DNA from: Ectopseudomonas alcaliphila | Lineage (GTDB): Bacteria > Pseudomonadota > Gammaproteobacteria > Pseudomonadales > Pseudomonadaceae | Direction: 5' to 3' | Length of the DNA stretch: 64,000 bases | NCBI RefSeq assembly: GCF_900101755.1 | Contig: NZ_FNAE01000001.1 | Span: 124,001-188,000 of the forward strand | Shown here: piece by piece, positions 17,251 to 26,600 of the stretch | Layout of the letters: every line of letters starts with the position of its first letter | Position numbering within the stretch: the first letter of the stretch is position 1 | The notes under the pieces: generated by a model | The model's database searches: none | Seen by the model: the letters and a program-made list of their open reading frames with translations, nothing else | What the model was told of the DNA's origin: nothing | Made by a program: the position numbers and the translations under genes

Positions 17251-18498
17251 TCAGTTCCAGCCAAATCCAAGGAGCGCCCTAGGCGTAACCGCCCGATAGG
17301 CCAGAAAGTTCCATACAAGAATAACAAACTGCGACAAACACAACCCAATAAAAATTGAATCACGCGGATAAGGAAAATAGAAAATATAGCTTGCAATCAA
17401 AAAAACAAAAAACGCCAACAAACGGGACCCTATGATATGCCCATCACACCGCTGAGAATAGAGTGCATAGTGAAAAATCAGCCACAGGGCATTAATGACA
17501 ACTGCCAACAAAACCCAATAAAAGACATGATAACTTTCAAGATAAATCTCTCTCTCAATCCAAACAAGCAAATAAGGAAAAACCAAAAGACTACATACCG
17601 TAAAAACCATAGAAAATAAAACTACCGAAACCAGCATCATTCTCATAGTTCTCCTGAAAATATCCGCCTGCTGCATCTTACAAGCTTCAATCAAACCAGG
17701 ATAGGCGAACGAGAAAACAGCAGCATCCAAAAAGGCTAGTAATGTTCCAGCCACACCGATGAACAATACATAAACGGCTACCTGCTCAAGACCCAACACC
17801 TCACCGACCAAATAGCGATCAAAGGTAAAAATTCCCCTTAAGGCCAACGTCGCTATTAGCATGGGTACCGCGACCTTGATACCTAGCCAAACCCAACTCC
17901 AATCGATCCGCGAGCGCCACCCCCCCAATTGCATTCGCTTCAACTTGAGACAGGCTAAGACCAGTGCAATCGCTGAACCACCAATCCAGAATGAGAGAAC
18001 CCACTCTAGCCCCCTGAAGTATTCGCCTGACACCATCAAAAGGATAACAGCGACAGCCCAGCAAGCCTGATTGAAGAACAGCACGAGACTTGCAGAAAGC
18101 TGCTCAGACGCCGCGATAAAGAAGCGCATCATCTCAAGGCACGCATGCTCAAAAATCAGAATAACGAAGAACCAACCAACCAATGACCAAGGCAACCAAG
18201 CTATCGCAAAAATAATGAGAAAGGATGGAAAAAATACAAAGTACAGAAACCCTGACAAAGCAATCTGAGATTTTATATATCGCCCCCACAGAGAACGATC
18301 ACCACCAGCCACCTGCCTACTTGTGTAGCTATAAAAATCGAGACCTATAAAATATATCGAATACCCTACCGCAGCCACTAGAAGGCCGTATTGACCTACC
18401 TGCGAAGGCTCTAACAACTTAGCCAACGCAAACATAAACATAAATCTACTGATCAGAACCAGTACGCGAATGGATACATTTAATAGCCTTACATTCAA
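17251..18498 (-). CDS. wzx: O-unit flippase Wzx
   Basis: A polytopic protein of 415 residues with about twelve membrane segments, member of the MATE-related polysaccharide transporter superfamily. It should flip the undecaprenyl-linked O unit to the periplasm. The N-terminal segment (FALAKLLEPSQVGQYGLL) carries the typical Wzx helix-1 to helix-2 pattern. The start appears to be TTG at 18498 with GGGGAAG about seven bases upstream; the first in-frame ATG would remove a membrane segment. Codon use is AT-rich compared with pseC and rpsA, as for wzy. The family varies too much to infer the transported sugar. Confidence 0.82.
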   Translation of the reverse strand: MNVRLLNVSIRVLVLISRFMFMFALAKLLEPSQVGQYGLLVAAVGYSIYFIGLDFYSYTSRQVAGGDRSLWGRYIKSQIALSGFLYFVFFPSFLIIFAIAWLPWSLVGWFFVILIFEHACLEMMRFFIAASEQLSASLVLFFNQACWAVAVILLMVSGEYFRGLEWVLSFWIGGSAIALVLACLKLKRMQLGGWRSRIDWSWVWLGIKVAVPMLIATLALRGIFTFDRYLVGEVLGLEQVAVYVLFIGVAGTLLAFLDAAVFSFAYPGLIEACKMQQADIFRRTMRMMLVSVVLFSMVFTVCSLLVFPYLLVWIEREIYLESYHVFYWVLLAVVINALWLIFHYALYSQRCDGHIIGSRLLAFFVFLIASYIFYFPYPRDSIFIGLCLSQFVILVWNFLAYRAVTPRALLGFGWN

Positions 18499-18727
18499 TA
18501 CTTAGCTTCCCCATGAACCAGCGCCGACAGAATTTTACTTCACAAGCATGCAAACCTGCGCAAGCACAATCAAGCACGAACCTCATGCAAATTGACACAG
18601 CTAAAATTAGGCCGATTTCTTCCAAATACAAAATCTAGATCTGCGAAGCAGTAAATCCGTAGCATGGATGAATGCCAGCACATATTAGGACAACCTCCTC
18701 CACCATGAATGCCTTGTTTTCACCAAA
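18499..18727. other. Intergenic gap between wzz and wzx
   Basis: About 229 bases, AT-rich, no open frame of note on either strand. I see no hairpin with a T-run and no convincing -10/-35 pair, and no JUMPstart/ops element (GGCGGTAG) on either strand. It could hold a promoter for the O-unit genes, because the gap is unusually long for this otherwise tightly packed operon. Confidence 0.5.
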
Positions 18728-19438
18728 TTAAGCAGCTTGTGAAGGGCGTCCACCCAATACTAACCGGATCAAAGCAACACATACCCCCAGCATCCCACCA
18801 AACATGACACCCAGAGTAAGAATAAAGACTTTCATAGGCGTCACTTTAGTACTTGGCAGGGACTCGACACTGTAAAGCTCACTTGCCTGTATTGACTTCT
18901 CGACACCAACAGCCATCATCAGCGCGTGAAACTCTTTAGCCGTCATTTTCGACGCATACTTGATATATTCATCAAGGGCAAGCAATGACGCCACCTCATC
19001 CGCGCAGGTAACTGACACAGTAACTTTACTGAGATTACTTTTATTTTGATTAGCCACAATAGTACAACCTGCAAAGCTCGGCCTCTCCAAAATAAAAGCA
19101 GCGCGCGTAGTTGGTGCGAGCAGGCGTCTACTGAAAAGTATCATCACGTTATCACTTAACTTTAGTGCCACACCCAAAAGATCAACCGTTGAATTTGAAC
19201 TAACTTTTACATCCTGCACTAATGGCGCAAAAGCAGTGATCGATGGCGGAGCCAACACAGTTGTCGATTCAAACTTGGGGGGAGTGAGGTAAACGTAGCC
19301 CGCAGCACTGGCAAGCCCAAATAGGGTCAGGGATATAATTATAACTTTCTGAGCCCACAGTTTTTGCAACAACTCGAACAGATCTACCTCATCATCATGT
19401 TTTCCTGACCTTGAAGGAGATACTTGAATTTCACTCAT
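18728..19438 (-). CDS. wzz: O-antigen chain-length regulator Wzz (short form)
   Basis: A 236-residue inner-membrane protein of the polysaccharide copolymerase family. The topology is right: a cytoplasmic N-terminus (DEVDLFELLQKLW), a first membrane helix at about 33-52, a periplasmic domain, and a second helix near 208-230 (KVFILTLGVMFGGMLGVCVA). Wzz sets modal chain length with Wzy. Typical Wzz proteins have 320-350 residues, so the periplasmic domain is roughly 100 residues short. No frameshift is visible, and both helices are in frame. It starts with ATG at 19438, fifteen bases after the MBL gene, and is the first polysaccharide gene of the operon. Confidence 0.85.
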   Translation of the reverse strand: MSEIQVSPSRSGKHDDEVDLFELLQKLWAQKVIIISLTLFGLASAAGYVYLTPPKFESTTVLAPPSITAFAPLVQDVKVSSNSTVDLLGVALKLSDNVMILFSRRLLAPTTRAAFILERPSFAGCTIVANQNKSNLSKVTVSVTCADEVASLLALDEYIKYASKMTAKEFHALMMAVGVEKSIQASELYSVESLPSTKVTPMKVFILTLGVMFGGMLGVCVALIRLVLGGRPSQAA

Positions 19439-19453
19439 TAAATAACTGCCTTA

Positions 19454-20929
19454 TTAAAGTAATTCTGGCACAGCAACACTCACGCACCGGCCTTGAGCCT
19501 GATAGCACTTGCACAAAAACTCGGCCAACAGTGCTTTGGCCTGAGGCTCACCATGCACGATACGAATCTCTGACGGCCAGTGCGTCATCCGGGTAACAAA
19601 GCTAACCAGGCCCTTCTGATCTGCATGAGCAGAATAGCCGCCTATGGTATGCACATGAGGACGAATATCATAGCGCTGCCCGTCAAATTCCACATAGCCA
19701 CTACGCGAGCCAAAACGCTGTATCTGTCTCCCGGGCGTACCTTCAGCCTGGTAGCCGACAAAGAGCACATCATGCCGCTCATCACCGAGCATGGCTTTGA
19801 GGTAGTTGACGATACGCCCACTGGAGCACATGCCGTTGCCAGCAATAACGATAGCCGGCTGAGTGGTTTGAACCAGGCGATTGACCATGGCCAGATGGGC
19901 CTGGTGGCTATCGACCGTTAGCAGATTACGAAAAGCCAGTGGGTTACGGCCTTTGACCAAGCGCGCCCTCGCCTCTGCATCCCAAAACTGGTCAAGCTCG
20001 CGATAAACCGAAGTGAAACGACTGGCCAGCGGAGAGTCGAGAATGATCGGCAAATTTGCCCAGTCGAGGACTGGAGCTTTGCTTGCTTTCGGCATGGAAG
20101 CACTTGGCTGAGTCTTTGCCGACGCCCTCAACGCTCTGCGATGAATGATGTCCTCAAGTTCGTAGAGCAGCTCCTGAGTGCGACCAATACTGAAGGCAGG
20201 GATCAGCACCGTGCCCTGGTTGCTCAGCGCGTGCTCGAGCACCTTCTCCAGACGTGCACGACGACTGCGGCGATCTTCATGCAGGCGGTCGCCGTAGGTA
20301 CTCTCGATGACCAGAACATCGGCTTTATATGGGGCTTTAGGCGCCGGGAGGATTGGCGCATGGGGCGCCCCCAGGTCGCCGGAAAATACGATCCGCTTCT
20401 TCTCACCCGTCTCGGGGTACTGCAGGTCCACTTCAACATAGGCGGAGCCGAGGATATGGCCAGCGCGCTGTAGACGAATGCGCGCGCTGAGCTGTTTCGT
20501 GTCGATCAGGGTGAACCACTGCTTGTAGGGTAAGGCGACAATGCGCTGCTCGATCAGTTTGAGGTAGCGCTCGACTTGCTTCTGGTCACGGCTGAAACCG
20601 AGCTTGAAGGCATCCTCAAGGACGATGGGCAACAACTTGGCCGACGGCTCACTGCAGAGGATCGGGCCTTTGAAGCCAGCCGCTAACAAATAGGGAATGC
20701 GACCCACGTGGTCGATATGGACATGAGTCGCGACCAGCGCCTTGATGCCGTCCAGAGAAAAGTCGATTGCGAGCTTAGCGGCGCCTGCCCGGCCTTCAGG
20801 GGAAGTTTCAGCACCTTGAAAAAGGCCACAGTCAATCAGCAGCGCATGCTCATCATCCATCTGCAGTTGATGGCATGAGCCCGTAACGCCTGTTACGGCG
20901 CCGTGATGAATAATGGAGGGGTACCGCAC
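19454..20929 (-). CDS. Metallo-beta-lactamase/beta-CASP family hydrolase (YSH1-like)
   Basis: A 491-residue protein of the archaeal/bacterial beta-CASP ribonuclease type. The metal motif HVHIDH sits at 69-74, followed by GHILGSAYVEV, SGDLG and the beta-CASP cap with PAFSIGRTQELL. It ends in VIAGNGMCSSGRI, a final GGYSAHAD and VHGEPQAK, the RNA-metabolising domain. Members cleave RNA in some organisms; the role here is unknown. GTG at 20929 has AAGGGA seven bases upstream. The gene sits between ihfB and wzz, so expression may be shared with the O-antigen operon. Confidence 0.87.
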   Translation of the reverse strand: MRYPSIIHHGAVTGVTGSCHQLQMDDEHALLIDCGLFQGAETSPEGRAGAAKLAIDFSLDGIKALVATHVHIDHVGRIPYLLAAGFKGPILCSEPSAKLLPIVLEDAFKLGFSRDQKQVERYLKLIEQRIVALPYKQWFTLIDTKQLSARIRLQRAGHILGSAYVEVDLQYPETGEKKRIVFSGDLGAPHAPILPAPKAPYKADVLVIESTYGDRLHEDRRSRRARLEKVLEHALSNQGTVLIPAFSIGRTQELLYELEDIIHRRALRASAKTQPSASMPKASKAPVLDWANLPIILDSPLASRFTSVYRELDQFWDAEARARLVKGRNPLAFRNLLTVDSHQAHLAMVNRLVQTTQPAIVIAGNGMCSSGRIVNYLKAMLGDERHDVLFVGYQAEGTPGRQIQRFGSRSGYVEFDGQRYDIRPHVHTIGGYSAHADQKGLVSFVTRMTHWPSEIRIVHGEPQAKALLAEFLCKCYQAQGRCVSVAVPELL

Positions 20930-21158
20930 GAGTCAATCCCTTAACACTGGCGAAATCTAAAGGGACTCGGCCCAGTAGTGCGGATGACGGTTCAGAAAAT
21001 CGCAACTAACTGAACCAGTTGGAAAGCTGGAAACGGAGCAGCCTGTGAAAGCCCGCACATTTTGCCGGTTTTCCATGATTTCGCAAGCATGACAAAAGTA
21101 TGACGCCAGGCGACCACCTAATCAGGAGAATTGCATCAGCGGGAAAGACAAAGCGTAG
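20930..21158. other. Intergenic gap between ihfB and the MBL gene
   Basis: About 229 bases with no credible gene. It probably carries the promoter for the MBL-wzz operon, but I found no confident -10/-35 pair. Many pseudomonads have a small lapA-type membrane-protein gene after ihfB; nothing like it can be read here. Confidence 0.45.
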
Positions 21159-21443
21159 TCACTCGTCCTCATTGACCCGGTCGCGCAACTCCTTGCCCGG
21201 CTTGAAATGCGGCACGAACTTGCCGTCCAGACGGACCGACTGGCCGGTTTTCGGGTTACGCCCAACGCGCGGTGCGCGGTAGTGCAGCGAGAAGCTGCCA
21301 AAGCCGCGAATTTCGATGCGGTCCCCCGTGGCCAATGCCTGGGACATTTGCTCCAGCATGGTCTTGATGGCCAACTCGACATCCTTGGAGGACAGCTGAC
21401 CCTGATGAGTGACAATTCTTTCGATCAACTCCGACTTGGTCAT
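21159..21443 (-). CDS. ihfB: Integration host factor beta subunit
   Basis: IhfB pairs with IhfA to bind and sharply bend DNA at specific sites, aiding sigma-54 promoters and nucleoid structure. The 94-residue protein has the HU/IHF fold: [10 protein letters not shown] at the start, [17 protein letters not shown] in the middle, and the DNA-intercalating arm [10 protein letters not shown] around 67-76. The usual length is 94-100. AGAAGGG precedes the ATG. It stands 422 bases after rpsA, the conserved rpsA-ihfB order of gammaproteobacteria, with repeats in between. Confidence 0.97.
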   Translation of the reverse strand: MTKSELIERIVTHQGQLSSKDVELAIKTMLEQMSQALATGDRIEIRGFGSFSLHYRAPRVGRNPKTGQSVRLDGKFVPHFKPGKELRDRVNEDE

Positions 21444-21574
21444 GGTTTTCCCTTCTTTTTCAAGCGGCTAGAAGACTCGACGGTTCGGTTGTAGCACGCG
21501 GGTCATCTTTTGAACAGTCTAAAAAACAAGGTGTTAGCGAGTTTTGCGGTTAGTTGTGATAACGGGGGCTTTGT

Positions 21575-21661
21575 GTAGGAGGCTTGTTTCGGGGCGAAGC
21601 TTTTGGGTATTGGTTCAATATTGCGGGATGGCCACCATTCGCCGCGGGGCGCAGCTCCTAC
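21575..21661. repeat. Extragenic palindromic repeat, type GTAGGAGC, copy 1
   Basis: Begins GTAGGAGGC and ends GCAGCTCCTAC, so the ends are inverted copies. The interior contains TTCGGGGCGAAGCTTTTGGG and CCATTCGCCGCGGGGC. It is one of two adjacent copies in the rpsA-ihfB gap and resembles those at 21689-21786, 40724-40800 and the fragment at 33203-33231. These are REP/BIME-type elements, not coding; the 74-codon frame across them is a shadow. Confidence 0.8.
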
Positions 21662-21688
21662 AGAGAGAGTGTCGACTGGCGCATTCGC

Positions 21689-21786
21689 GTAGGAGCCCCG
21701 CCTCGGGGCGAAGCTTTTGGGCATGGGCTCGGTATTGCTGGATGGCCGCTATTCGCTGCGGGGAGGAGGGGGGGCGCAGCTCCTAC
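21689..21786. repeat. Extragenic palindromic repeat, type GTAGGAGC, copy 2
   Basis: Second copy of the same element in the same orientation, 27 bases after copy 1. It starts GTAGGAGCCCCGCC and ends GCAGCTCCTAC. A G-rich insertion (GGGGAGGAGGGGGG) near 21760-21774 lengthens it compared with copy 1. Confidence 0.8.
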
Positions 21787-21816
21787 AGGGGTGTGTAGTT
21801 TTGGGATGCATGAACG

Positions 21817-21845
21817 AAAAAGGGCGGCCCGAGGGCCGCCCTTTT
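21817..21845. terminator. Bidirectional rho-independent terminator after rpsA
   Basis: A perfect eight-base stem, GGGCGGCC paired with GGCCGCCC, with a four-base loop. It is flanked by AAAAA on one side and TTTT on the other, 20 bases beyond the rpsA stop. It should end rpsA transcription and separate it from ihfB. Confidence 0.85.
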
Positions 21846-21865
21846 CCTGGATGGATTAACCGAAC

Positions 21866-23548
21866 TTAGTTCTGTTTTTCCATTTGAGCACGGAGCAGAT
21901 CACCAATGGTGGTCGGGCCGGTGTTCTCAACGTCTTGCTTGCTACGCAGTTCCTTCATCGCGTCTTTCTCGTCTTCAACGTCTTTCGACTTGACGGACAG
22001 GCTGATGACGCGGGACTTGCGGTCGACGCTGATGATCTTGGCTTCTACTTCGTCGCCTTCCTTCAGGACGTTGCGCGCGTCTTCAACGCGGTCACGGCTG
22101 ATTTCGGAGGCTTTCAGGGTAGCTTCGATCTCGTTGCCCAGGTCGATGATGGCGCCCTTGGCGTCTACTTCTTTCACAACGCCACGGACGATAGTGCCCT
22201 TGTCGTTGATCGAGACGTAGTTGCTGAACGGATCGTCTTCCAGCTGCTTGATGCCCAGGGAGATGCGCTCGCGCTCCGGGTCAACCGACAGGATGACGGT
22301 TTCCAGCTCGTCGCCCTTCTTGAAGCGACGCACGGCTTCTTCGCCGGCTTCGTTCCAGGAGATGTCGGACAGGTGAACCAGGCCGTCGATGCCGCCGTCC
22401 AGACCAATGAAGATACCGAAATCGGTGATCGACTTGATGGTGCCGGAGATCTTGTCACCCTTGTTGAACTGGCCGGAGAAGTCTTCCCACGGGTTGGTCT
22501 TGCACTGCTTGATACCCAGGGAGATACGACGACGCTCTTCGTCGATGTCCAGAACCATGACTTCCACTTCGTCGCCGACGTTGACGACTTTCGACGGGTG
22601 GATGTTCTTGTTGGTCCAGTCCATTTCGGAAACGTGTACCAGGCCTTCCACGCCCTCTTCCAGCTCGGCGAAGCAGCCGTAGTCGGTGAGGTTGGTGACG
22701 CGGGCAACAACGCGGGTGTTTTCCGGGTAGCGAGCCTTGATGGCAACCCATGGGTCTTCGCCCAGTTGCTTCAGGCCCAGGGATACGCGGTTACGCTCGC
22801 GATCGTACTTCAGAACCTTGACGTCGATCTCGTCGCCAACGTTGACGATCTCGGACGGGTGCTTGATGCGCTTCCAAGCCATGTCGGTGATGTGCAGCAG
22901 GCCGTCTACGCCGCCCAGGTCAACGAACGCACCGTAGTCGGTGAGGTTCTTGACGATACCTTTGACTTGCTGGCCTTCCTGCAGGGATTCCAGCAGAGCT
23001 TCGCGCTCGGCGCTGTTCTCGGCTTCCAGGACGCTGCGACGGGAAACGACAACGTTGTTGCGCTTCTGGTCCAGTTTGATGACCTTGAACTCGAGCTCTT
23101 TGCCTTCCAGGTGAGTGGTATCACGCACCGGACGGACGTCAACCAGGGAACCCGGCAGGAACGCGCGGATGCCGTTGACGTCAACGGTGAAGCCGCCTTT
23201 GACCTTACCGTTGATAACACCCTTGACCACTTCTTCAGCGTTGAACGCAGCTTCCAGAACCAGCCAGGACTCAGCGCGCTTGGCTTTCTCGCGGGACAGC
23301 TTGGTTTCACCGAAGCCATCTTCAACCGCGTCCAGCGCGACGTGAACTTCGTCACCGACCTTGATGGTCAGCTCGCCTTGTTCGTTGAAGAACTGGTCGA
23401 GCGGGATGACGCCCTCGGACTTCAGACCGGCGTGAACGGTGACCCAGTCACCGTCGATGTCGACCACGATACCGGTGATGATGGCGCCCGGCTGCATGTC
23501 GAGGGATTTCAGGCTTTCTTCAAATAGTTCTGCAAAGCTTTCGCTCAT
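21866..23548 (-). CDS. rpsA: 30S ribosomal protein S1
   Basis: The 560-residue S1 protein binds mRNA at the platform of the small subunit and is needed to start translation of most mRNAs. Six S1 OB-fold repeats are visible, the last four with the regular DYGxFxxL...DGLVHxSD...W pattern (for example [22 protein letters not shown]). The length and the N-terminal [13 protein letters not shown] match other gammaproteobacterial S1 proteins. S1 is known to repress its own translation through an unusual leader. The 150-base gap from cmk would hold its own promoter, behind the cmk terminator. Confidence 0.98.
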   Translation of the reverse strand: MSESFAELFEESLKSLDMQPGAIITGIVVDIDGDWVTVHAGLKSEGVIPLDQFFNEQGELTIKVGDEVHVALDAVEDGFGETKLSREKAKRAESWLVLEAAFNAEEVVKGVINGKVKGGFTVDVNGIRAFLPGSLVDVRPVRDTTHLEGKELEFKVIKLDQKRNNVVVSRRSVLEAENSAEREALLESLQEGQQVKGIVKNLTDYGAFVDLGGVDGLLHITDMAWKRIKHPSEIVNVGDEIDVKVLKYDRERNRVSLGLKQLGEDPWVAIKARYPENTRVVARVTNLTDYGCFAELEEGVEGLVHVSEMDWTNKNIHPSKVVNVGDEVEVMVLDIDEERRRISLGIKQCKTNPWEDFSGQFNKGDKISGTIKSITDFGIFIGLDGGIDGLVHLSDISWNEAGEEAVRRFKKGDELETVILSVDPERERISLGIKQLEDDPFSNYVSINDKGTIVRGVVKEVDAKGAIIDLGNEIEATLKASEISRDRVEDARNVLKEGDEVEAKIISVDRKSRVISLSVKSKDVEDEKDAMKELRSKQDVENTGPTTIGDLLRAQMEKQN

Positions 23549-23618
23549 GTTGATTCCTGTTGATCAAGGGCGGGGATTCGCCCAAACCACATTCCAGACC
23601 ATGTGGGTTCGTTCATGT

Positions 23619-23661
23619 AAAAAGAGGCCTACGGGACAAGGACTGGTCTCCCGCATGCCTC
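23619..23661 (-). terminator. Probable terminator after cmk
   Basis: Read on the minus strand: GAGGC, a three-base bulge, CGGGA, a twelve-base loop, TCCCG, a three-base bulge, GCCTC, then TTTTT. The stem is interrupted but the T-run is placed correctly, 37 bases past the cmk stop. It would separate the aromatic-amino-acid/cmk operon from rpsA. Confidence 0.6.
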
Positions 23662-23697
23662 CTTGCGAGTCCGTCAGCTTATAGCAGCTGCGACTCT

Positions 23698-24363
23698 TTA
23701 CCCGGCGAGATCGCGATCAGCGACTTCGCTCAGAATTCGTTCAAGTACCTGCTCGATGGAAAGCTCGGTGGAATCCAGCACTATCGCGTCGGCTGCCGGC
23801 TTGAGCGGAGCCACCACGCGCTGGGTATCGCGCTCGTCGCGCGCCCGTATCTCGTCGAGAAGACTCGCGAGATTAACATCATCGCCCTTGGCCTTCAACT
23901 GCAAGTAGCGGCGACGCGCACGCTCCTCGGCGCTGGCCGTCAGGAAAATCTTCAGCGGCGCGTCGGCGAATACCACGGTGCCCATGTCGCGACCGTCGGC
24001 CACCAGGCCCGGCATCTCCTGAAATGCGCGCTGACGCTGCAGCAGCGCTTCACGCACGGCAGGCAGCGAGGCGACCATGGAAGCGCCCGCCCCTACCTGC
24101 TCGTTACGGATGGCGTCGGTCACCTCCTCGCCCTCGAGGATGATGCGCTTGTCGATGAACTGTACATCCAGATGCGCGGCCAGTTGCTTGAGCGATTCTT
24201 CGTTGGTCAGGTCGATGCCGTGGTTGCCAGCGGCGAAGGCCAGCAGACGATAGAGCGCACCGGAGTCGAGCAGATTCCAACCCAATTGCTTGGCCAGCAA
24301 GGCGCAAAGCGTGCCCTTGCCCGACCCGCTCGGCCCGTCGACGGTGATTACCGGGGCACTCAT
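23698..24363 (-). CDS. cmk: Cytidylate kinase
   Basis: Phosphorylates CMP and dCMP with ATP. The 221-residue protein carries the P-loop GPSGSGKGT (10-18) and the CMP-binding [17 protein letters not shown] segment ([13 protein letters not shown]). The [14 protein letters not shown] lid follows, with a REDARDERDT-like [12 protein letters not shown] after it. ATG at 24363 overlaps the aroA stop by four bases. The cmk-rpsA pair is widely conserved. Confidence 0.97.
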   Translation of the reverse strand: MSAPVITVDGPSGSGKGTLCALLAKQLGWNLLDSGALYRLLAFAAGNHGIDLTNEESLKQLAAHLDVQFIDKRIILEGEEVTDAIRNEQVGAGASMVASLPAVREALLQRQRAFQEMPGLVADGRDMGTVVFADAPLKIFLTASAEERARRRYLQLKAKGDDVNLASLLDEIRARDERDTQRVVAPLKPAADAIVLDSTELSIEQVLERILSEVADRDLAG

Positions 24364-26600
24364 GCGTTGCCCTCTACGGCCACATTGATCCCCACTTCAG
24401 CCGCCAGGGCGAGGAAGTTGGGGAAGGAGGTGGCGACGTTGGCGCAGTCGTGAATACGGATTGGCGCACTGGCACGCAGCGAGGCGACGCTGAAGGACAT
24501 GGCAATACGGTGATCACCATGCGCCCAGACTTCACCACCGCCAATGGCACCGCCTTCGATGATGATGCCGTCCGGGGTCGGCTCTGCCTTGACGCCCAGC
24601 GCGATCAGGCCGTCGGCCATGACCTGGATGCGGTCGGACTCCTTGACCCGCAGCTCTTCGGCGCCGCGCAACACGGTGCGACCTTCGGCGCAGGCAGCGG
24701 CGACGAACAGCACCGGAAATTCATCGATGGCCAGCGGCACCAGGTCCTCGGGGATGTCGATGCCTTTAAGCTTGGCCGCGCGCACGCGAATGTCGGCCAC
24801 TGGCTCGCCGCCGACTTCGCGCTGGTTTTCCAGGGTGATGTCACCGCCCATCAGCTTGAGAATGTCGATCACGCCGGTGCGGGTCGGGTTGATGCCGACG
24901 TGTTCCAGCACCAGCTCGGAGCCTTCGGCGATGCTGGCAGCCACCAGGAAGAAAGCAGCCGAGGAAATATCCGCCGGTACTTCGATACGCGTAGCGCTCA
25001 GCTTGTGGCCGGCCTCGACACAGGCAGTGCTGCCCTCGACGCTGACCGGGTAGCCGAAGCCGCGCAGCATGCGCTCGGTGTGATCACGGGTCGGCGCCGG
25101 CTCGGTCACCGAGGTGCTGCCAGCCGCGTACAGACCGGCCAGCAGCAGGCAGGATTTGACCTGGGCGCTGGCCATGGGCATTTCGTAGGCCATGCCAGTC
25201 AGGCGCTGACCGCCCTTGATGGTCAGCGGCGGACGGCCTTCCGGAGCGGTCTCGATCACTGCGCCCATCTCGCGCAGCGGCTTGGCCACGCGATTCATCG
25301 GGCGCTTGGACAGCGAAGCATCACCGGTCAGCGTGGTGTCGAACGGCTGGGCAGCCAGCAGGCCGGAGAGCAGGCGCATGGAGGTGCCGGAATTGCCCAT
25401 GTACAGCGGGCCGGCCGGCGCTTTCAGGCCATGCAGGCCAACACCATGGATGGTCACGCGGCCATGGTGCGGACCTTCGATGACCACGCCCATGTCGCGG
25501 AACGCCTGCAGCGTGGCCAGGGCGTCTTCGCCCTCGAGGAAGCCTTCGACCTCGGTAGTGCCTTCAGCCAGCGAACCCAGCATGATCGAGCGGTGCGAGA
25601 TGGATTTGTCACCAGGTACGCGGATGCGTCCGGACAGGCTGCTACCGGGTTTTGCCAGGAAAATCAGATCGGTCGAGTGCATAGCGTCCACATAGGCCCT
25701 GCGGGCCAGAATTTTGCTGAAATGTTCGCGGGCCACGCGAGCGCGAGTGAACACGCCCAGCAGTTGATGCCCATCCCCGGCGTCGACCGCGTCGCGCAGG
25801 GCGTCGAGGTCGTCGCGAAACGTATCCAGTGTGCGCAGCACGGCCTCGCGGTTGGCGAGGAAGATATCGTGCCACATCACCGGGTCACTGCCGGCGATCC
25901 GCGTGAAGTCGCGGAAACCGCCAGCGGCATAGCGGAAAATTTCCAGGTTCTCGCTGCGCTTGGCCAGCGAGTCGACCAGGGTAAAGGCCAGCAGGTGCGG
26001 CAGGTGGCTGGTGGCAGCGAGCACTTGGTCGTGATGTTCGACCTCCATCGACTCGACATCCGCACCAAGCTCACGCCACAAGCCTTCGACCAGCGCCACA
26101 GCCGCTTCATCGCTGTGTTCACTGGGCGTCAGGATGACCTTGTGGCGACGGAACAGCTCCGCGTTGGCAGCCTCCACCCCGCTCTGCTCGGAACCCGCGA
26201 TGGGGTGTCCGGGCACCAGGCGCACAGCCTTCCCGGAAAAGGCCAGGCGCGCCGCACGCACGACATTGCCCTTGGCGCTACCCACGTCGGTCAGCACTGT
26301 ATTGCCGAGATCGATCCTGGCCAGTTGGGCAAGCACCTTCTCCATAGCCAGGATAGGCACTGCCAGTTGAATGACTTCAGCCCCCTGACAGGCGGCGGCC
26401 AGGTCGCTCTCGCAACGATCAACAACGCCCAACTGTACCGCCAGACGACATGATTCGGCGTCCAGATCGACCCCTACCACCTCTCGACACAGCCCTCGCT
26501 CACGCAGCCCCTTGGCGAAGGAACCACCGATCAGGCCGAGGCCAACCACCACCAGGCGGCCGATCTTAGGGGCATTCGATTGCACTGCAGTGACAGTCAC
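24360..26600 (-). CDS. aroA: Prephenate dehydrogenase / EPSP synthase fusion (TyrA-AroA)
   Basis: A natural fusion of 746 residues known from pseudomonads. Residues 1 to about 300 are prephenate dehydrogenase ([28 protein letters not shown]). From about 310 on, the second half is 5-enolpyruvylshikimate-3-phosphate synthase ([56 protein letters not shown]). RPMNR resembles class II synthases, but the residue equivalent to the CP4 resistance Ala is Gly in GNSGTS. It begins with GTG in a GTGA overlap with hisC and ends in an ATGA overlap with cmk. Confidence 0.95.
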   Translation of the reverse strand: MTVTAVQSNAPKIGRLVVVGLGLIGGSFAKGLRERGLCREVVGVDLDAESCRLAVQLGVVDRCESDLAAACQGAEVIQLAVPILAMEKVLAQLARIDLGNTVLTDVGSAKGNVVRAARLAFSGKAVRLVPGHPIAGSEQSGVEAANAELFRRHKVILTPSEHSDEAAVALVEGLWRELGADVESMEVEHHDQVLAATSHLPHLLAFTLVDSLAKRSENLEIFRYAAGGFRDFTRIAGSDPVMWHDIFLANREAVLRTLDTFRDDLDALRDAVDAGDGHQLLGVFTRARVAREHFSKILARRAYVDAMHSTDLIFLAKPGSSLSGRIRVPGDKSISHRSIMLGSLAEGTTEVEGFLEGEDALATLQAFRDMGVVIEGPHHGRVTIHGVGLHGLKAPAGPLYMGNSGTSMRLLSGLLAAQPFDTTLTGDASLSKRPMNRVAKPLREMGAVIETAPEGRPPLTIKGGQRLTGMAYEMPMASAQVKSCLLLAGLYAAGSTSVTEPAPTRDHTERMLRGFGYPVSVEGSTACVEAGHKLSATRIEVPADISSAAFFLVAASIAEGSELVLEHVGINPTRTGVIDILKLMGGDITLENQREVGGEPVADIRVRAAKLKGIDIPEDLVPLAIDEFPVLFVAAACAEGRTVLRGAEELRVKESDRIQVMADGLIALGVKAEPTPDGIIIEGGAIGGGEVWAHGDHRIAMSFSVASLRASAPIRIHDCANVATSFPNFLALAAEVGINVAVEGNA

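Noticed and set aside
18728..19438. Wzz shortened by a frameshift
   Set aside because: Both membrane helices and the family N-terminus lie in one uninterrupted frame.
21503..21724. 73-codon frame with repeated SFAP(R/K)xxSY segments
   Set aside because: The protein repeats are only the translation of two palindromic DNA repeats; there is no ribosome-binding site and no family.
21884..23527. 547-codon open frame on the plus strand opposite rpsA
   Set aside because: It mirrors the whole of rpsA, whose six S1 domains are unmistakable. Long antisense frames are common in GC-rich DNA, and this one has no family resemblance.
24450..26453. 667-codon open frame on the plus strand opposite tyrA-aroA
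   Set aside because: Shadow of the fusion gene; its Arg/His/Gln-rich composition is that of an antisense frame.
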